NCBI GenBank assembly: GCA_034440635.1
Contig: JAOTON010001598.1
Location: 372,001-436,000 of the forward strand
Direction of reading: 5' to 3'
DNA length: 64,000 nucleotides
From: Lepas anatifera
Lineage: Eukaryota > Arthropoda > Thecostraca > Lepadidae
The translations under genes were made by a program, and so were the position numbers. The notes below the pieces were generated by a model that was not told the origin of the DNA, did no database searches, and saw nothing but the letters and a program-made list of their open reading frames with translations. Every line of letters begins with the position of its first letter. Position 1 is the first letter of the stretch. Of the stretch, positions 34,066-46,582 are shown piece after piece.

Positions 34066-34828
34066 ACGTCTGATTGGCGACATTGTTACGTTGAAGCACT
34101 AAACACTAAACTCGGCAACTGTGTAGCATAAGGCGGTCTCTGTCCTGATGAACACTTACGTGTGATGGCCACAAGGAATCTCTGCAAGACTGGATGAACC
34201 TACAGTGGGCGGACAATAGTTAACATTTAGCTCAGAAGGGAGCTGAGGGATAGGCGTATGCATCTCTTGCCTGTTGCACCTGTGTATTTAAAATGAGACG
34301 TTCGCGCGCGGTGAAGTGTTTTCCTGGAACGGCAGGGGCAGTGCTCTCACCAAAGACTTGATTTATGTGAGGCCCATAGCCCTGAGGGAATCACTCGAGC
34401 ACTTTCTGACCTGCTGGCTGAGAACCTAGGATGTTGGAATGAGAAAACTTGGCCTCGTGTTTAACACGGTCGAGAATTTTTCCCTCGTGAAAGGCACGAA
34501 TGCGAGCTTTCATCTCTGCCAACTTTGGCCGTGCGCTACAGCTGTTTGACGTTGACTGACGAAATCTTTTCTAAAAGCGGCCACCTTCGTGTCAGTAGTG
34601 ACATTTTAAAACCGGAGAGTCAGAGAAGGAGACTCGGATCATACCCTCGCTTATCTTTCTATCCGGCTTTGAAATATAATAGCGCTGAAGTAGTCTCCAA
34701 CGTGTCACGAAGTTTTCAAATTTGTAAAATATGTAGAAGGTGCGTGCCTATCGCCATATCAAGATTAAAAATTACTGCTGGTGAACACAAGACGCAATCA
34801 GATTTAGGTATGTTTCATTACTGATTCT
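34066..34828. other. unrecognised non-coding DNA
   Basis: One 99-codon open frame (34525-34824) has no recognised domain. No repeat family was identified. Confidence 0.3.
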
Positions 34829-35673
34829 TTATCACGCGCATTGACGGGGGGCGGGTACCCACCCCCTCCTCGGGTTTTTCGGAGATAGCATAAAAACGGC
34901 GGTACGTAGCGCCGCCGTACTTGGCATACCTTTTTCTCATCATTTTACAACTTTTTCCAAAATTTTAAGGTTAGGTCATTTCAGGTCAGGTCACCAGTAC
35001 AGGGCAAGTGACCTAACCTCAAAAAAGTTTAAGATAGCATACGTCGGAAAAGGGTGAACTTATCCGATTGAAACTCATCACATAATGGGCCCACCGAGTT
35101 CTCTAAAACATGTTCCGGTATTTTGTATATCGATGACCTAAGGTCAGGTACGAGCCATGACCTCTCCATTGGAAATACATGGGAAAAATGGTTTGAACTG
35201 AATAACTTAGTAACGGATGGTGATAGAGCGTTTATTTTAACTGCATTAGATTCACCTTGTCTTTGCAGTTCTAATGATATGCATGCTATTTAATTTGATA
35301 TTGACCTGACCTCAGGTCAGGTCAAATTCTTGATTTGGCCTAGCAAGGTCATATTATATATCATTCGATACGGTTTGCTGCGAGGATTCATATTTATAAG
35401 TCGTTTTGCTCTATCTTTATTTGTTCAGATGTAATGACCGAAAACCTTTATTTACATGTTATCCCTATGACGCCATGTTTTGACCTCTAGTGAACTTAAA
35501 TGTGACCTGACAAAACATGCTACAAATATTTTCGATGGAGAAGTGGATGGCCTACCCAACGACGTTTACCGTTCTTCACTGCCTTCCGTGGTTCTCGAGA
35601 TCTTAGGGGGGCGGGTACCCGCCACCCCCGTCAAAGCGAAGGTGGCTCAGACCTCCGTCAGTGCGCGTGTTAT
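34829..35673 (+). mobile_element. piggyBac-like MITE copy B
   Basis: Same family as 51284-52127 in the same orientation, with ends CACGCGCATTGACGG and GTCAGTGCGCGTG and the GGGTACCC palindromic blocks. The flanking tetramer on both sides reads TTAT rather than TTAA. Confidence 0.88.
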
Positions 35674-36376
35674 GCTATTAACCTTATTCATTGGTCTTGG
35701 TTCGGAAATATTTTGAAAACTCAGAGGCAATGCCCTTTAGCGGGGAAGAAGTTTAAGTAACTATCGTGATCTACTATCCACGCCGAACAAATTAAAGGGA
35801 ATATTGGTCTTAAAAAGGATCTTATAAAGGGGAATATTGGTACAAGTCCAGACTGTGCTGTGGTGGTTTATTAGGGGCAAGCTATGTTGAAAATAATGGA
35901 TTTAGCGTTACTTCGACTAAAAGATTGCCAAAGTTTGTTGTATTCTACTTTCCCATGTTTGCAGTAAAAAGACTCCAAATTAATGTGGTTTTAAATAAGC
36001 GAATTAGCTGGCAACGCCTTGTGCCAGATTAAACTTGTTTCAGTTGCGTCAATATTGATTGCAAATACACATGGAAGGTTTTTTTATTAAAAGAGGTTGC
36101 CATTAGGAACACAAGTGACATTTATCAATGTTTTTGTTTTTTCTTGCTCTAATGCAATATATTTCACGTTTCAAACTAGTCAATAGCCTGTGAGTTTTAA
36201 AGAGGTCCGCGTAACACACGTGGCGGAACTTGATCATGATATCACCGGTCTTACGCATAACGAGCATGTCGTCACATCCGGGGAAGATGGGGTTCTTAGG
36301 GGGTAAATTGTTGCCCTTTTCTCCGCGAATGGAAAGTCTGGGACAAATGAAATATGGATCGAGACGTTTCTCAGCA
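35674..36376. other. unrecognised AT-rich DNA
   Basis: No gene or repeat was recognised between the MITE and the following SINE. Confidence 0.35.
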
Positions 36377-36557
36377 TAATAATAATTTTTGGGGTTTAAC
36401 TTCGCACCGACTGCTAAGGTCATACGGCGTCGCCAATTCTCTCTCTGTTGGGAGGGATTTGGGGATCAGATCAACTTTTTCAGAGGCTCCGCCGGGACTT
36501 GAACCCGGACCGAGGGTTTAAGAGACAGGGATGCTATCCACTAAGGCACCTATCCCC
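36377..36557 (-). mobile_element. tRNA-derived SINE (head type 1)
   Basis: Minus-strand copy ending in GGGACTTGAACCC (box B complement) and the head complement CACCTATCCCC. Imperfect flanks TTTCTCAGCA and TTTTCTCGGCA may be an old target duplication. Confidence 0.85.
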
Positions 36558-37055
36558 AGTTTTCTCGGCACGCTCCGTCACATGGCTATCTCAGTTCAAA
36601 TCCCGTTATGAAGGTGCCACATTCCCTTTAATCTCTGAGGTCTGCCGGCAGCCAAGCAGAGGTTTGTTACACTTCTTTCAGCTTCACTAAGGTTCAGCTG
36701 TTTTGTTGAGGATGGTGATACTGCAGAGAAAGCCATGGTTGGAAGTTCATGCACTACGTGCGGCACTTCTTACGAATATTGCAAGAACAGCTATTTTTGG
36801 TGTCACCTGGTGGTGGAAACGTTATCAAAGCACCCTCTGAGAAAAATGCACGTGCTATTTTTTGTTTGGTGCTTATTCGTCTGAAGCGGGTACTTACCCT
36901 CGTAGCACACAAAGTTGTTGAAAGGAGTGCCACCCGTTCTGTAGGTATATTTACCAGAACCAGAGAGGCAAGTGTTTTTACAATTTTGTCGACATTGAGT
37001 GACCATGTTGTTGTGTATTTTACATCTGTACATTTAACTGCAATCTTTAGCTTAT

Positions 37056-37239
37056 AATAAATATTTGTTGGGGTTTAACGACGCACCAACTGCCAGGGCC
37101 ATACGGCGTCGCCAACTCTCACCCTGTTGGAAGGGATTTTGGGGATCAGATCGACTTATTCAGAGGCTCCGCTGGGACTTGAACCCGGGACCGGTGGCTT
37201 AGAAGACAAGGGTGCTATCCACTAAGCCACCTCATCCCC
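37056..37239 (-). mobile_element. tRNA-derived SINE with perfect 15-bp target duplication
   Basis: CAATCTTTAGCTTAT occurs directly on both sides (37041-37055 and 37240-37254), fixing the element's ends. Box A and B complements, the GGCGTCGCC body and the tail are well preserved, so this is one of the younger copies. Confidence 0.92.
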
Positions 37240-37254
37240 CAATCTTTAGCTTAT

Positions 37255-38340
37255 CGCTAACTGTAAGAGTAAGTACAAGTCAGTCCTTAAAACTTTCACC
37301 TCATTTTCATCCATCAATTGAGTGGAAATCATGCCCCAAGTCCGACTGGTATGGGAAGCCAAAAATATATAGGTGAGTCACGGGTGGCAAACTTCATCAG
37401 GCTCGGCAGACGCTTCGAAGACGGGAACGTTTGGCGCGATCTCATGGGATAAATTTGAAGCAATCAGAGGCCGATCCCAGGAAAAAGGAGGCACTCTCAC
37501 GGTTTAAGATCCTGGATCCGCTCATGGTAGCAATAACAAGGGAAGTTCTAGTTTTGATAGGGATATTTTTGGATAGGCACGTAAATGAAATACTATTTTT
37601 ACATATCAGCGTCATAGTCATGTCACTTGTCTCCGCGTTTCATTTAAAGTTGTTTTACTATCCTTTTATAGCTTCCTATGTGAAGAGCTCGTGAGCGGAG
37701 AACATAGCTGCCAGCTTTGGTACACCAGCCCGACGTTCAAACATCTCTCAACTAAATTTTGTGTTTACCCGGTGTATGTTTTATCAGCTACTTTTCAGAG
37801 CCTTAGGCTTTTTTCGCGTGTGGTTGAACTGCGTCGTAGTTGAAAATTGTCTTATGTGTCATCATTTCGCAGAATTAAGGAAGAAACAAACTCCCTTTCA
37901 TTATCTACTAAGGCCCCAAATGCACCCAGTGCTCAAAGCAATGTTGAATGTCTATCAATGGCAGTTTCATGGCTACAAACTGGTATTGGAGGGAAATTTT
38001 CTTCCAATTTTGTATGACTGAGTTTCCACTGCATTTCACGCTGAGCAACTACGGTGCATCACCAAGTAGACCAATAAGCAATTTCGTTCACGCTGTTATA
38101 CGCCATTACCTGGGGGAGTTGCGTATCTCGGAAGCAGAAAAGTGGCTAGTTCTATTCCGGGTACCGCCATTTAGGTATATTGTAGAGCAGTCAAAAGGTC
38201 CTTCAATATCAGTGATCGTGTCTCAGGGAGATTTATTGCAGGCGTACGCAGAACTCTTTTATTTGCTTAGCATGTAGCTATTTAGAAAATGTGATTGATT
38301 AGTAGTGGTGGCTCGTCATTTCAGGCAACTTGGGCCTGGT
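37255..38340. other. unrecognised DNA
   Basis: Three open frames of 86-109 codons (37431-38277, plus) overlap in different frames and show no domain or splice context. No repeat was recognised. Confidence 0.3.
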
Positions 38341-39300
38341 GCAATACCTCCGCCCGTCCCAACAGCGATACCCCCGCCCGTCCCAACAGTGATACCTCCG
38401 CCCGTCCCAACAGCGATACCTCCGCCCGTCCCAACAGCGATACCTCCGCCCGTCCCAACAGCGATACCTCCGCCCGTCCCAACAGCGATACCTCCACCCG
38501 TCCCAACAGCGATACCTCCGCCCGTCCCAACAGCGATACCTCCACCCGTCCCAACAGCGATACCTCCGCCCGTCCCAACAGCGATACCTCCACCCGTCCC
38601 AACAGCGATACCTCCGCCCGTCAAATAGTGATACCTCCACCCGTCAAATAGCGATACCTGCGGCCGTTGTAATAGCGATACCTCCGCCCGTAGAAATAAC
38701 GAAACCGCAGCCGTTGTAATAGCGATACCTCCACCCGTCCCAACAGCGATACCTCCGCCCGTCCCAACAGCGATACCTCCGCCCGTCCCAACAGCGATAC
38801 CTCCGCCCGTCCCAACAGCGATACCTCCGCCCGTCAAATAGTGATACCTCCACCCGTCAAATAGCGATACCTGCGGCCGTTGTAATAGCGATACCTCCAC
38901 CCGTAGAAATAACGAAACCGCAGCCGTTGTAATAGCGATACCTCCACCCGTCAAATAGCGATACCTGCGGCCGTTGCAATAGCGATACCTCCACCCGTCA
39001 AATAGCAATACCTCCGCCCGTCAAATAGCGATACCTCCACCCGTCCAATAGCGATACCTCCACCCGTCAAATAGCGATACCTCCACCCGTCAAATAGCGA
39101 TAACTGCGGCCGCTGCAATAACGATACCTCCGCCCGTCAAATAGCGATACATCCGCCCGTCCAATAGCGATACCTCCACCCGTCAAATAAGAATAGCTGC
39201 GGCCGTTGCAATAGCGATACCTCCGCCCGTCCAATAGCGATACCTCCGTCCGTCTAATAGCAATACCTCCAACAGTCCAAAAGCGATACATCCGCCCTTC
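38341..39300 (+). repeat. 23/24-bp minisatellite with variant units
   Basis: Units of the type GCGATACCTCCGCCCGTCCCAACA (24 bp) repeat from 38341 to about 38630, then mix with 23-bp TCAAATA units and with GTTGTAATA and GTAGAAATAAC variants to about 39300. A block of variants near 38630-38720 is repeated near 38840-38945, showing higher-order duplication. Several frames stay open on both strands because the 24-bp unit is a multiple of three, so they should not be called genes. Confidence 0.95.
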
Positions 39301-41280
39301 TCGCTCGAGTCAAAACTCAATATCCGCCCTTCTCGCACGGAGCCACCGATCCCATGGCTTCTGACATCCGCCGCTCGCTTTCCACAGAGCGGAGGACTCA
39401 CGAATATCGCTGTAAAAACCGAATCGGCGGAGGCAGCAAGAGTTCAATGGATATAATTGGGGGTGCATGATCCCATCTTGCATTCATGAGGCATTGGGAG
39501 ATGGATTAAACGTGGCCTTGGCTTAACTTCAATGTTTGGCGTTTTTTTAACTAAAGCCTCTCGTTTCTAATGCTTTACGCTAATGTGTGTAAAGGTCAAA
39601 TGTTGTTTACTGTTTAGCTCCCCTGCCTGGAAATTTTAGTGCCATTATGACTTATTAAATTCAGTCGACTGATGAATTAGAATCAGCTGGCAATTTCGGG
39701 TCATTGCAGGATGATAATATACCTAACATTCACTGTCAAACACACGTTTAAAATCTCACTTTCCAGTTTTTGAGACCTTGGTGGCATTCAATGGAATTCC
39801 TACTGAATTTCTCATTATAGTTTATTCCTTCGGATGGGATTATTTGAATTCAAAACATTCCTTAACGTACATTTGGAACAAAGACTGCGCCATGAATATC
39901 GCACTGGGAGTGTACCATTGTTTCGCGCCGAACGGACACGTGTGGATACCGATGGGACGTGACCTCCGTCCAATGCAGAATATCGATATACGTGCCTCTG
40001 TTGCCAGGTGGACCCATTTGCAATCCTATTAAGCTTACTTCTGAAGTCTTTTGCTGCATATCTTATTAGGTAGATGCATTCTTGTTCTATAAGTTGATAG
40101 ATTGTGCAGTGCTGAGTCGAGGAACATGATTATAAGTAGATAAGATGAGTAAATGTATTCGAGTTCTTGCTATGATATGACCAATAATTTGTTATTCCAC
40201 TTATTTTCTCATAAGGATTCTGATGGAGGGCCGTGCTCGAATATATAATCTCAGTGTATTAGCTCCAATTTTGCATCCGGGATTCGGGGAGGAAGCCCTA
40301 AAACATATTATCAATTCATGTTATATGTTGAAAGTAGTTTATATACTGCCACCATAGGAATTTTTTTCACCCAACTTGGCCGTGGCAGTGCTCTTGGTCA
40401 TACGTCCCTTAAACGTTTGGCACCAGAAACCGCACCATCCGAGCATTGCATATGTGTTTCGGGGTCAAGGGTCAGAGAAACTGCAGCAATAGACGTCTGG
40501 AGGCGCCTGACCACCGGGAGTGGGGGGAGGGGAGGGGCGGCGCTCGTACATAACAGACTCACTGGCAGACGCAGAGGGGGGAGGGGGGCATTGACCTCCA
40601 AAACGGTGAAGTCTTGGTCGATTTTCTTTAAAAAAAAAAAACATTGTTCTTACTATTTTTCCGAGTTGCCCTCCTTCCCAAACGGTGCTACTGTGACCGC
40701 TGCTGTACAGACCTGCCACCATCGTTGTCCCAATTTTAGGAGCTTCTATAACCAATTGGTCATTGAGGGCACATCTTTGAGCGAATTAGCTTACATGCAA
40801 GCTAAAATGGGTAAAAGAGGAGAAGCGGGTTACGTTTCCACAGTCGTGGTTGATAAACGAAGGCCTCTGAAAATGGACATGCATCGGCGTGGCCGTAAAA
40901 TCTGAAAGTTGTAGAGTTGTGTGTATGCACAAAACGCCCAAATGAAATCTGATATTAACAACTGCCAGGCCCGCTCTGCGGGAGTGAATCTGGGTTAAAC
41001 CTGGAAAATATGTCCAACAAACTACGGAACAGAAAGCGAGATAATTGCTCAAAAGCAAACATTTATGATTTTGTTATGTTATAACGCAGCTAGATTGTGT
41101 TGTGGAATCGTACTTGTTTCTACTGTGGTAACTAGGGCTTAAATGAAGCATAAATTAGTTTGTGACATCATCACTTTGTCTGGTTTGATACGCGAGCGAC
41201 ACTCCATCAGACAGGCATCTAAAATAAAGAATAAATCAGATCAAGGATTCAAAACGCTAGAATTGCAGTTCGTACGGCCG
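39301..41280. other. unrecognised DNA
   Basis: Short overlapping frames only. G-rich runs at 40510-40590 (GGGGGGAGGGGAGGGG) could form quadruplexes. A frame at 40318-40905 is open for 195 codons but passes through this G-rich run and a poly-A run and is not convincing. Confidence 0.35.
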
Positions 41281-42147
41281 TTAACACGCGCATTGACGGG
41301 GGTCTGAGCCACCTTCGCTTTGACGAGGGGGGGCGGATTCCCACCCCCCTAAGATCTCGAGAACTACGGTAGGTAATGAAAAACCGCAAACGGCGTTGGG
41401 TAGCCCATCCACTTCTCCATCGGAAATATTTGAACCATTTTTTGTCAGGTCACATTTAAGGTCACGAGAGGTCAAAACATGCCGTCATAGGGATAACATG
41501 TAAATTAAGATTTTCGGTCATTACATCTGAACAAGTAAAGATAGAGCAAAACGACTTAGACTATATGAATCCTCGCAGCAAGCCGAATCGAATGATATAT
41601 AATTTGACCTTGCTAGGTCAAATCAAGGATTTTACCTGACCTAAGGTCAGGTCAAGGTCAAATTATATAAAATGCACATCATTAGAACTGCAAAGACAAG
41701 GCAAGTCTAATGAAACAAAGATAAACGCTTTATCACCATCTGTTACTGAGTTATTCCGTAAAAAAACATTTTTCCCATGTATTTCCAATGGAGAGGTCTT
41801 GTCTCGTACCTGACCTTAGGTCATCGATATAAAAAATACGGGAACATATTTTAGAAAACTCGGTGGGTCCATTATGTGATATAAGTTTCAATCGGTTAAG
41901 TTTACCCTGCCCCGACTTATGCTATCTTAAACTTTTTTGAGGTCAGGTCACTTGACCTGTACTGGTGACCTGACCTGAGATGCCCTAACCTTAAAATTTT
42001 CACAGAAGTTGTAAAAATGATGAGGAAAAAGGTATGCCAAGTACGGCGGCGCTTAAGCGCCGCTGTTTTTCTGCTGTCTCCGAAAAACCCGAGGGAGAGG
42101 TCCGAAAAACGGGGGCGGGTACCCGCCCCCGTCAATGCGCGTGTTAA
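41281..42147 (-). mobile_element. piggyBac-like MITE copy C
   Basis: TTAA at both edges (41281-41284 and 42144-42147), inverted relative to the copy at 51284. The GCGAAGGTGGCTC block near the right terminus of the family is here at the left. Many AGGTCA/TGACCT hexamers. It lies 111 bp from copy E. Confidence 0.92.
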
Positions 42148-42258
42148 TCCAGGAAATTGGACCCTATGTTCCATGCATGGAGCTCTAAAAGTGTTGCTAC
42201 GCTTTGTCTTGTATATGTTTTCGCAAGAAATTCAAATGCCGGACGAAAAATCCGTCCA

Positions 42259-43239
42259 TTAGCCCTCGCTCTTGTGGGGGTGTTTGAACCCCCTCGGCTT
42301 TTTTCAGCGGCAACGAAACTACGGCGGCGTGAAGCGCCGCCGTACTTGCACACCTTATCTGTGATCAATTCCGCAACTTTCTGCAAAACTTTAAGGTTGG
42401 GTCATCTCAGGTCAGCTTACCAGTGCAGGTCAAGCGACCTCACTTCCAAAAATGTTTAAGGTGGTATAATTTAGAGATGGGTGAATCTATCGGATTGAAA
42501 CTTATGCCACATAATGGGCCCACCGAGTGCTACAAATGTATTCTGGGATTTTCATATCGATGACCTAAGGTCAAGTACAGATGATGACATCTCCATTGGA
42601 AATACATGGGAAAAACATAAATTGGATACAGCTGATAATACCTTCATATTCTCACAATCTTAGTATCCTAGGCCCCTTTCCAGGTTCATGTTGCAATTTT
42701 TGACATGTAACCTCTGAGAGGTCATCTGGGGCTACTTAAGCAGTTTTTAGACTTAAGTCAATAACTTTGCATGAAATGGTTATGCATGTTTTATTTTGAT
42801 GTCATTGCGTTTGGATTGCTATTGCCAGTCGATTGGTATGCATATTGACTATGCTTGATTACAAAGTGACCTTGACCTGACCTGAGGTCAGGCCATTTTT
42901 GTGTTTTGACAAAGCATGGTCATATTATACATCATTCGATTCACCGTGACGAGAGGAAGCGAATGGTGGCTAAAAATGATATTCTAACATCTCTGTCAGA
43001 TGCTAGAGCCCAAAAACTATATTCAAAATGCCACCTTCTATGACGTTATGTCCTCAATATTGACCAGAGCCAAAAAGTGACTATTATGGTTTCTTCGTGA
43101 ATTTTTATGAGCTATCCGCCAGCATTCGCGTTTTTTTTTTGCTGTCCCGTACAGGGGCCGAGTGCACGGGGGGTAGGGGGGTTTTAAACACCCCCACCAG
43201 GGCGAAGGTGGCTCGAAGGCCCACCAGGGCTCGGATTAA
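42259..43239 (+). mobile_element. piggyBac-like MITE, third family (copy E)
   Basis: Begins TTAGCCCTCGCTCTTGTGGG and ends CCAGGGCTCGGATTAA. It shares the GGCGGCG hairpin, the AGGTCA-rich body and a GCGAAGGTGGCTCG block with the other families, but its terminal arms differ in sequence. Confidence 0.8.
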
Positions 43240-44474
43240 ATGTATCCATAGCCAAACAACTAATGAAACATTGGCGCAGAAGTAAACTGGTGTTAGGATC
43301 ACTTAAAGCCTACAAGCGTATTCACGGTTCATAATGTTTCATGAAAATGGAAAAGTAACAAAAAAGCAGAATTACATCAATCTCGTGAAACATTTAAGGT
43401 TTGATGAATTAGATACATTCAGCTACGTATAATATAAATGGGAGGGGTTCGGGTTTTGTAGAAACGTTGCCCCTGTATTTCACAAACCCTTAATCGCTTT
43501 GAAGCTTACAATGGTGTATGGTGTATGGTGTAGCTTACAATGGTGTATGGTGTAGCCTACAGTGGCGCACATGTTACAAACTAACGATGGTGTACTTGTA
43601 TGTTTCAAATGTGCCGTCAAATCTCAATTATTTCTTCAAAATCTCCGGTTCCCTTACGTTTAAATGACCTGCACGGATGCAAAACGGTCTACAGCCTTAC
43701 GCCTAGGATGCTGCATCCACTTTGAATATCTAACCCTAGTGCTGATGTATGCATACAAATATAAAGAAATGGATTTGGTGCAAAAACGAACTACTAAGTT
43801 TTCTGGTTCCCATACAAAGGTAGCGAGAGGACATTTCGAATAATTGCATAGGTGTTGGGGGATTTCAGCAAGTAAAGCACGCTCCCTCTATCCAAAATAT
43901 AGCAAAACAAGTCTATACAGGGCTTTGGGGGTCTCATTGGGGGTTTATCCCTTATTTACCTATCCACATAGTCGGGGTCCAAAAATACATTTAATGCTGG
44001 CCATGTTTGTCTTATGAGGATGAACTCTTTCTTATGCTCAAGCTTGAATCAATTCAAGCGCAAATCCTCCCTGGGTGCGTGTTTGTTAAAAACACAGACT
44101 AGGGCGCTCACAAGCATTTTTTGTATAATTTGATCATTAATTGCGATAATTAAAATTTCGTTGACGGCAGGAAAGTAGACAAAATCAAAACAACCCCAGC
44201 TCACGTCCCTGGTCACCTCCGACGCTGGAGCTCCCGGTAGCTTTAGAGCGGATGTGATTTCACAAATTGAAAATTTGCTGGAAAAAATGAAGAAAAATGA
44301 CATTGAGATTTACTCTCTCCAACATTAAAAACGTTCAGTTACTTTCTGACATTTTTTAAGTGCTCCTTTTAAGCTTAAAAGCATAATCACGCGTTTCCGA
44401 AACTCTTCAAATTTTGCCCGCCTACATCAACACACGAAGGGCTCTCGCGGAAATGGTGAAATCAGCTCACTTTG

Positions 44475-44517
44475 TGATCTACTTCATAACTCATAGATTA
44501 TGTTATGAAGTAGATCA
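44475..44517. repeat. perfect 16-bp inverted repeat (hairpin)
   Basis: TGATCTACTTCATAAC pairs exactly with GTTATGAAGTAGATCA across an 11-nt loop. It may be a small fold-back element or a chance palindrome. Confidence 0.7.
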
Positions 44518-45982
44518 AAACCGGATCAAATTAGAGTGATGAGTTTGCAGGCTTTTCATGAATTATGAGCCCGTTTTTTTGCTGGTATGAGTTTATTTTT
44601 AAAAATTTATTGATATCAAGGAAGTTAGGATTCTCAAGAATTTGCGGCACGCATCTTGGCTACTTCGGATCCTTAGTGTCCTTGAATTTGGACGGAAGGT
44701 TATGAGAAGGCGTTTATATTCATATGATCACAGAAATAGGCTTGTTAACGTATTTTTTCTGGGTGCGCCAAAATTCCAACAGATGGTGGAGGGGAGCCCG
44801 TTCCAGCACCGGCAATGCCCAAGAATCCATCCAAAGCGATGGAAATCATTATCCTGTAAAGCAGTCGATGTATAGGCATGTGACTGGCCTAGCCACCGAC
44901 AGTGATGAACCCAGGGATTTTCTTGCTGTGCTGGGCCTGAGGTACCTGAAACTATTTGCATCAAAGGCTGATAATAATCATAAGCGTATATTGAAACAAT
45001 CAATGGTGTTTTACTCGGTATTTTTCTGTTCATTTTAAGCAGATATTTCAATTCGGCAAGCACATCTTTTGTTTGTGGCTTGAAATTTACTGCTTAGCAT
45101 TTGCTTAACCCACACAGTATTCAACAGTTTTCACTTGTTTGCTTTTCAATTTAATATACCTGCAGTGACTGCGACTTTTTGCAAAGGGAGCCAGCGCATT
45201 CGCGGGATTGGCTCTACTTCAAGCTTGTTGTATTTACCTGAGACACTATCTGGGTTCGTCGTCTAAGTGGAAGTGAGAAAGCAGCACCTACTGTAGGCAC
45301 CCTGTACGGTGGGCAGCCTGCCTGGCTCTGTAGTTTAAACTGGCACAGAATAAAAACACGACAAAAATTGCGCACTCCTTGAGCGCAAATTAGAGAGGAT
45401 ATTGGCGTGGATTCGACCTTTGAAAGAAGTGTTCAAAGAAAGGTTTAGAAGTCAGGACCTCTTCCCGGGCATGCAGTATATTTGACCCTTTTGTGCTTGA
45501 ATTCAATCCTCAACCAATAGCTGATTTTCATTCTTTTGAGTTTGACGAATGGACCAAAAAAACTTAATGGCCACTCTTCAATTCTCCAACTAGACCTACA
45601 TATGTAGAGCCGGAATGTTTTTAATGGCTGCCGCAGAATGGGGCATAGTACAAACCTGCCAAGGGCAGAATTTATCTCCCAAATTAATGAAGCTGCTGCA
45701 GACGCAAGATATGTATCGTTTTTTCCTTTTCCCTAATGTTATGTTGTTTAACAGCTTCATCGTGATGCTGATGCCTAACATTGTTGGTATGAGTTTTAGT
45801 GGGTTGCTTCCTGTTCTCCGTGGCTTTGAGTGATAGACGCACGCATTAGCGGCGGATTATGCTGAGGCCTGGCTTACAGTAGGACGCAAATTACGCCTCA
45901 GGGGACTTCCCTCGCGACCGGTGCGGAGGTCGGGAGATAATATCTCCCAGGCAGGCAGAGGAGGTAACACGGAGGAGGAGGT

Positions 45983-46024
45983 CATGTAGGTATGTACGTG
46001 TGTACATACGTACATACCTACATG
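45983..46024. repeat. perfect 17-bp inverted repeat (hairpin)
   Basis: CATGTAGGTATGTACGT pairs exactly with ACGTACATACCTACATG across an 8-nt loop rich in TGTA. The arms themselves are quasi-palindromic TACGTA-type sequence. Confidence 0.7.
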
Positions 46025-46582
46025 CAAAGCTGCAGACCCGGTGGTGGAATAGTATTGGAATGGTTGCAACGGGCACAGTCCGTGACATTTCATTAGCTGA
46101 ACCCCACTACGGCTTAAGGATATGTTTTTGGCATCGCTTTGAAGGAGGATACGTCTTGACGGTAGCAAACAAGTTTCTTCAAACGAATTATACCAAACGT
46201 AAGCCTGGGACCTAAAAGGGAGCGCGGAATGCGTCTGACAGGCTATCAAATGTCATAATGTGGCACATCCAAGTTTGGCGAGGCTTATAGTGACAGCACA
46301 CGATTTTTGTTGTTGCAAATTTCTGCATTCGGTGAACATTCTTTTGCGTATTTTTGTTGGTGCTTTTTATCATAGCTGCGAGCTGCTACCTAATTTTTGA
46401 AGCCTCTACCACTAGCCCCGCTGCCTTGGCTAGGTGAAACGGCTACCACTCATAGCGCTACTTTATGAAAATCAAGAAGCCGCTAACTGCTACTCCGCTA
46501 TCCGCTACTACATAACTCCGCTATTGCTTTTTTCATGAAGCCCAACGAAAGCGATATCCAAAAAGCTATTTTCATTGTTCTT

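Larger units (their letters stand above)
43240..46582. other. unrecognised DNA with two perfect hairpins
   Basis: No gene was recognised; the frames present are short and unrelated. A small ATGGTGTATGGTGTAGCTTACA tandem repeat lies at about 43508-43560. Two perfect inverted repeats are listed separately. Confidence 0.35.

Noticed and set aside
38295..39008. Open frames of up to 230 codons across the minisatellite
   Set aside because: A 24-bp unit keeps frames open by arithmetic; several overlap on both strands and the peptides are pure repeats.
40318..40905. A 195-codon open frame as a gene
   Set aside because: It crosses a G-rich run and a poly-A run, with abrupt composition changes and no domain.
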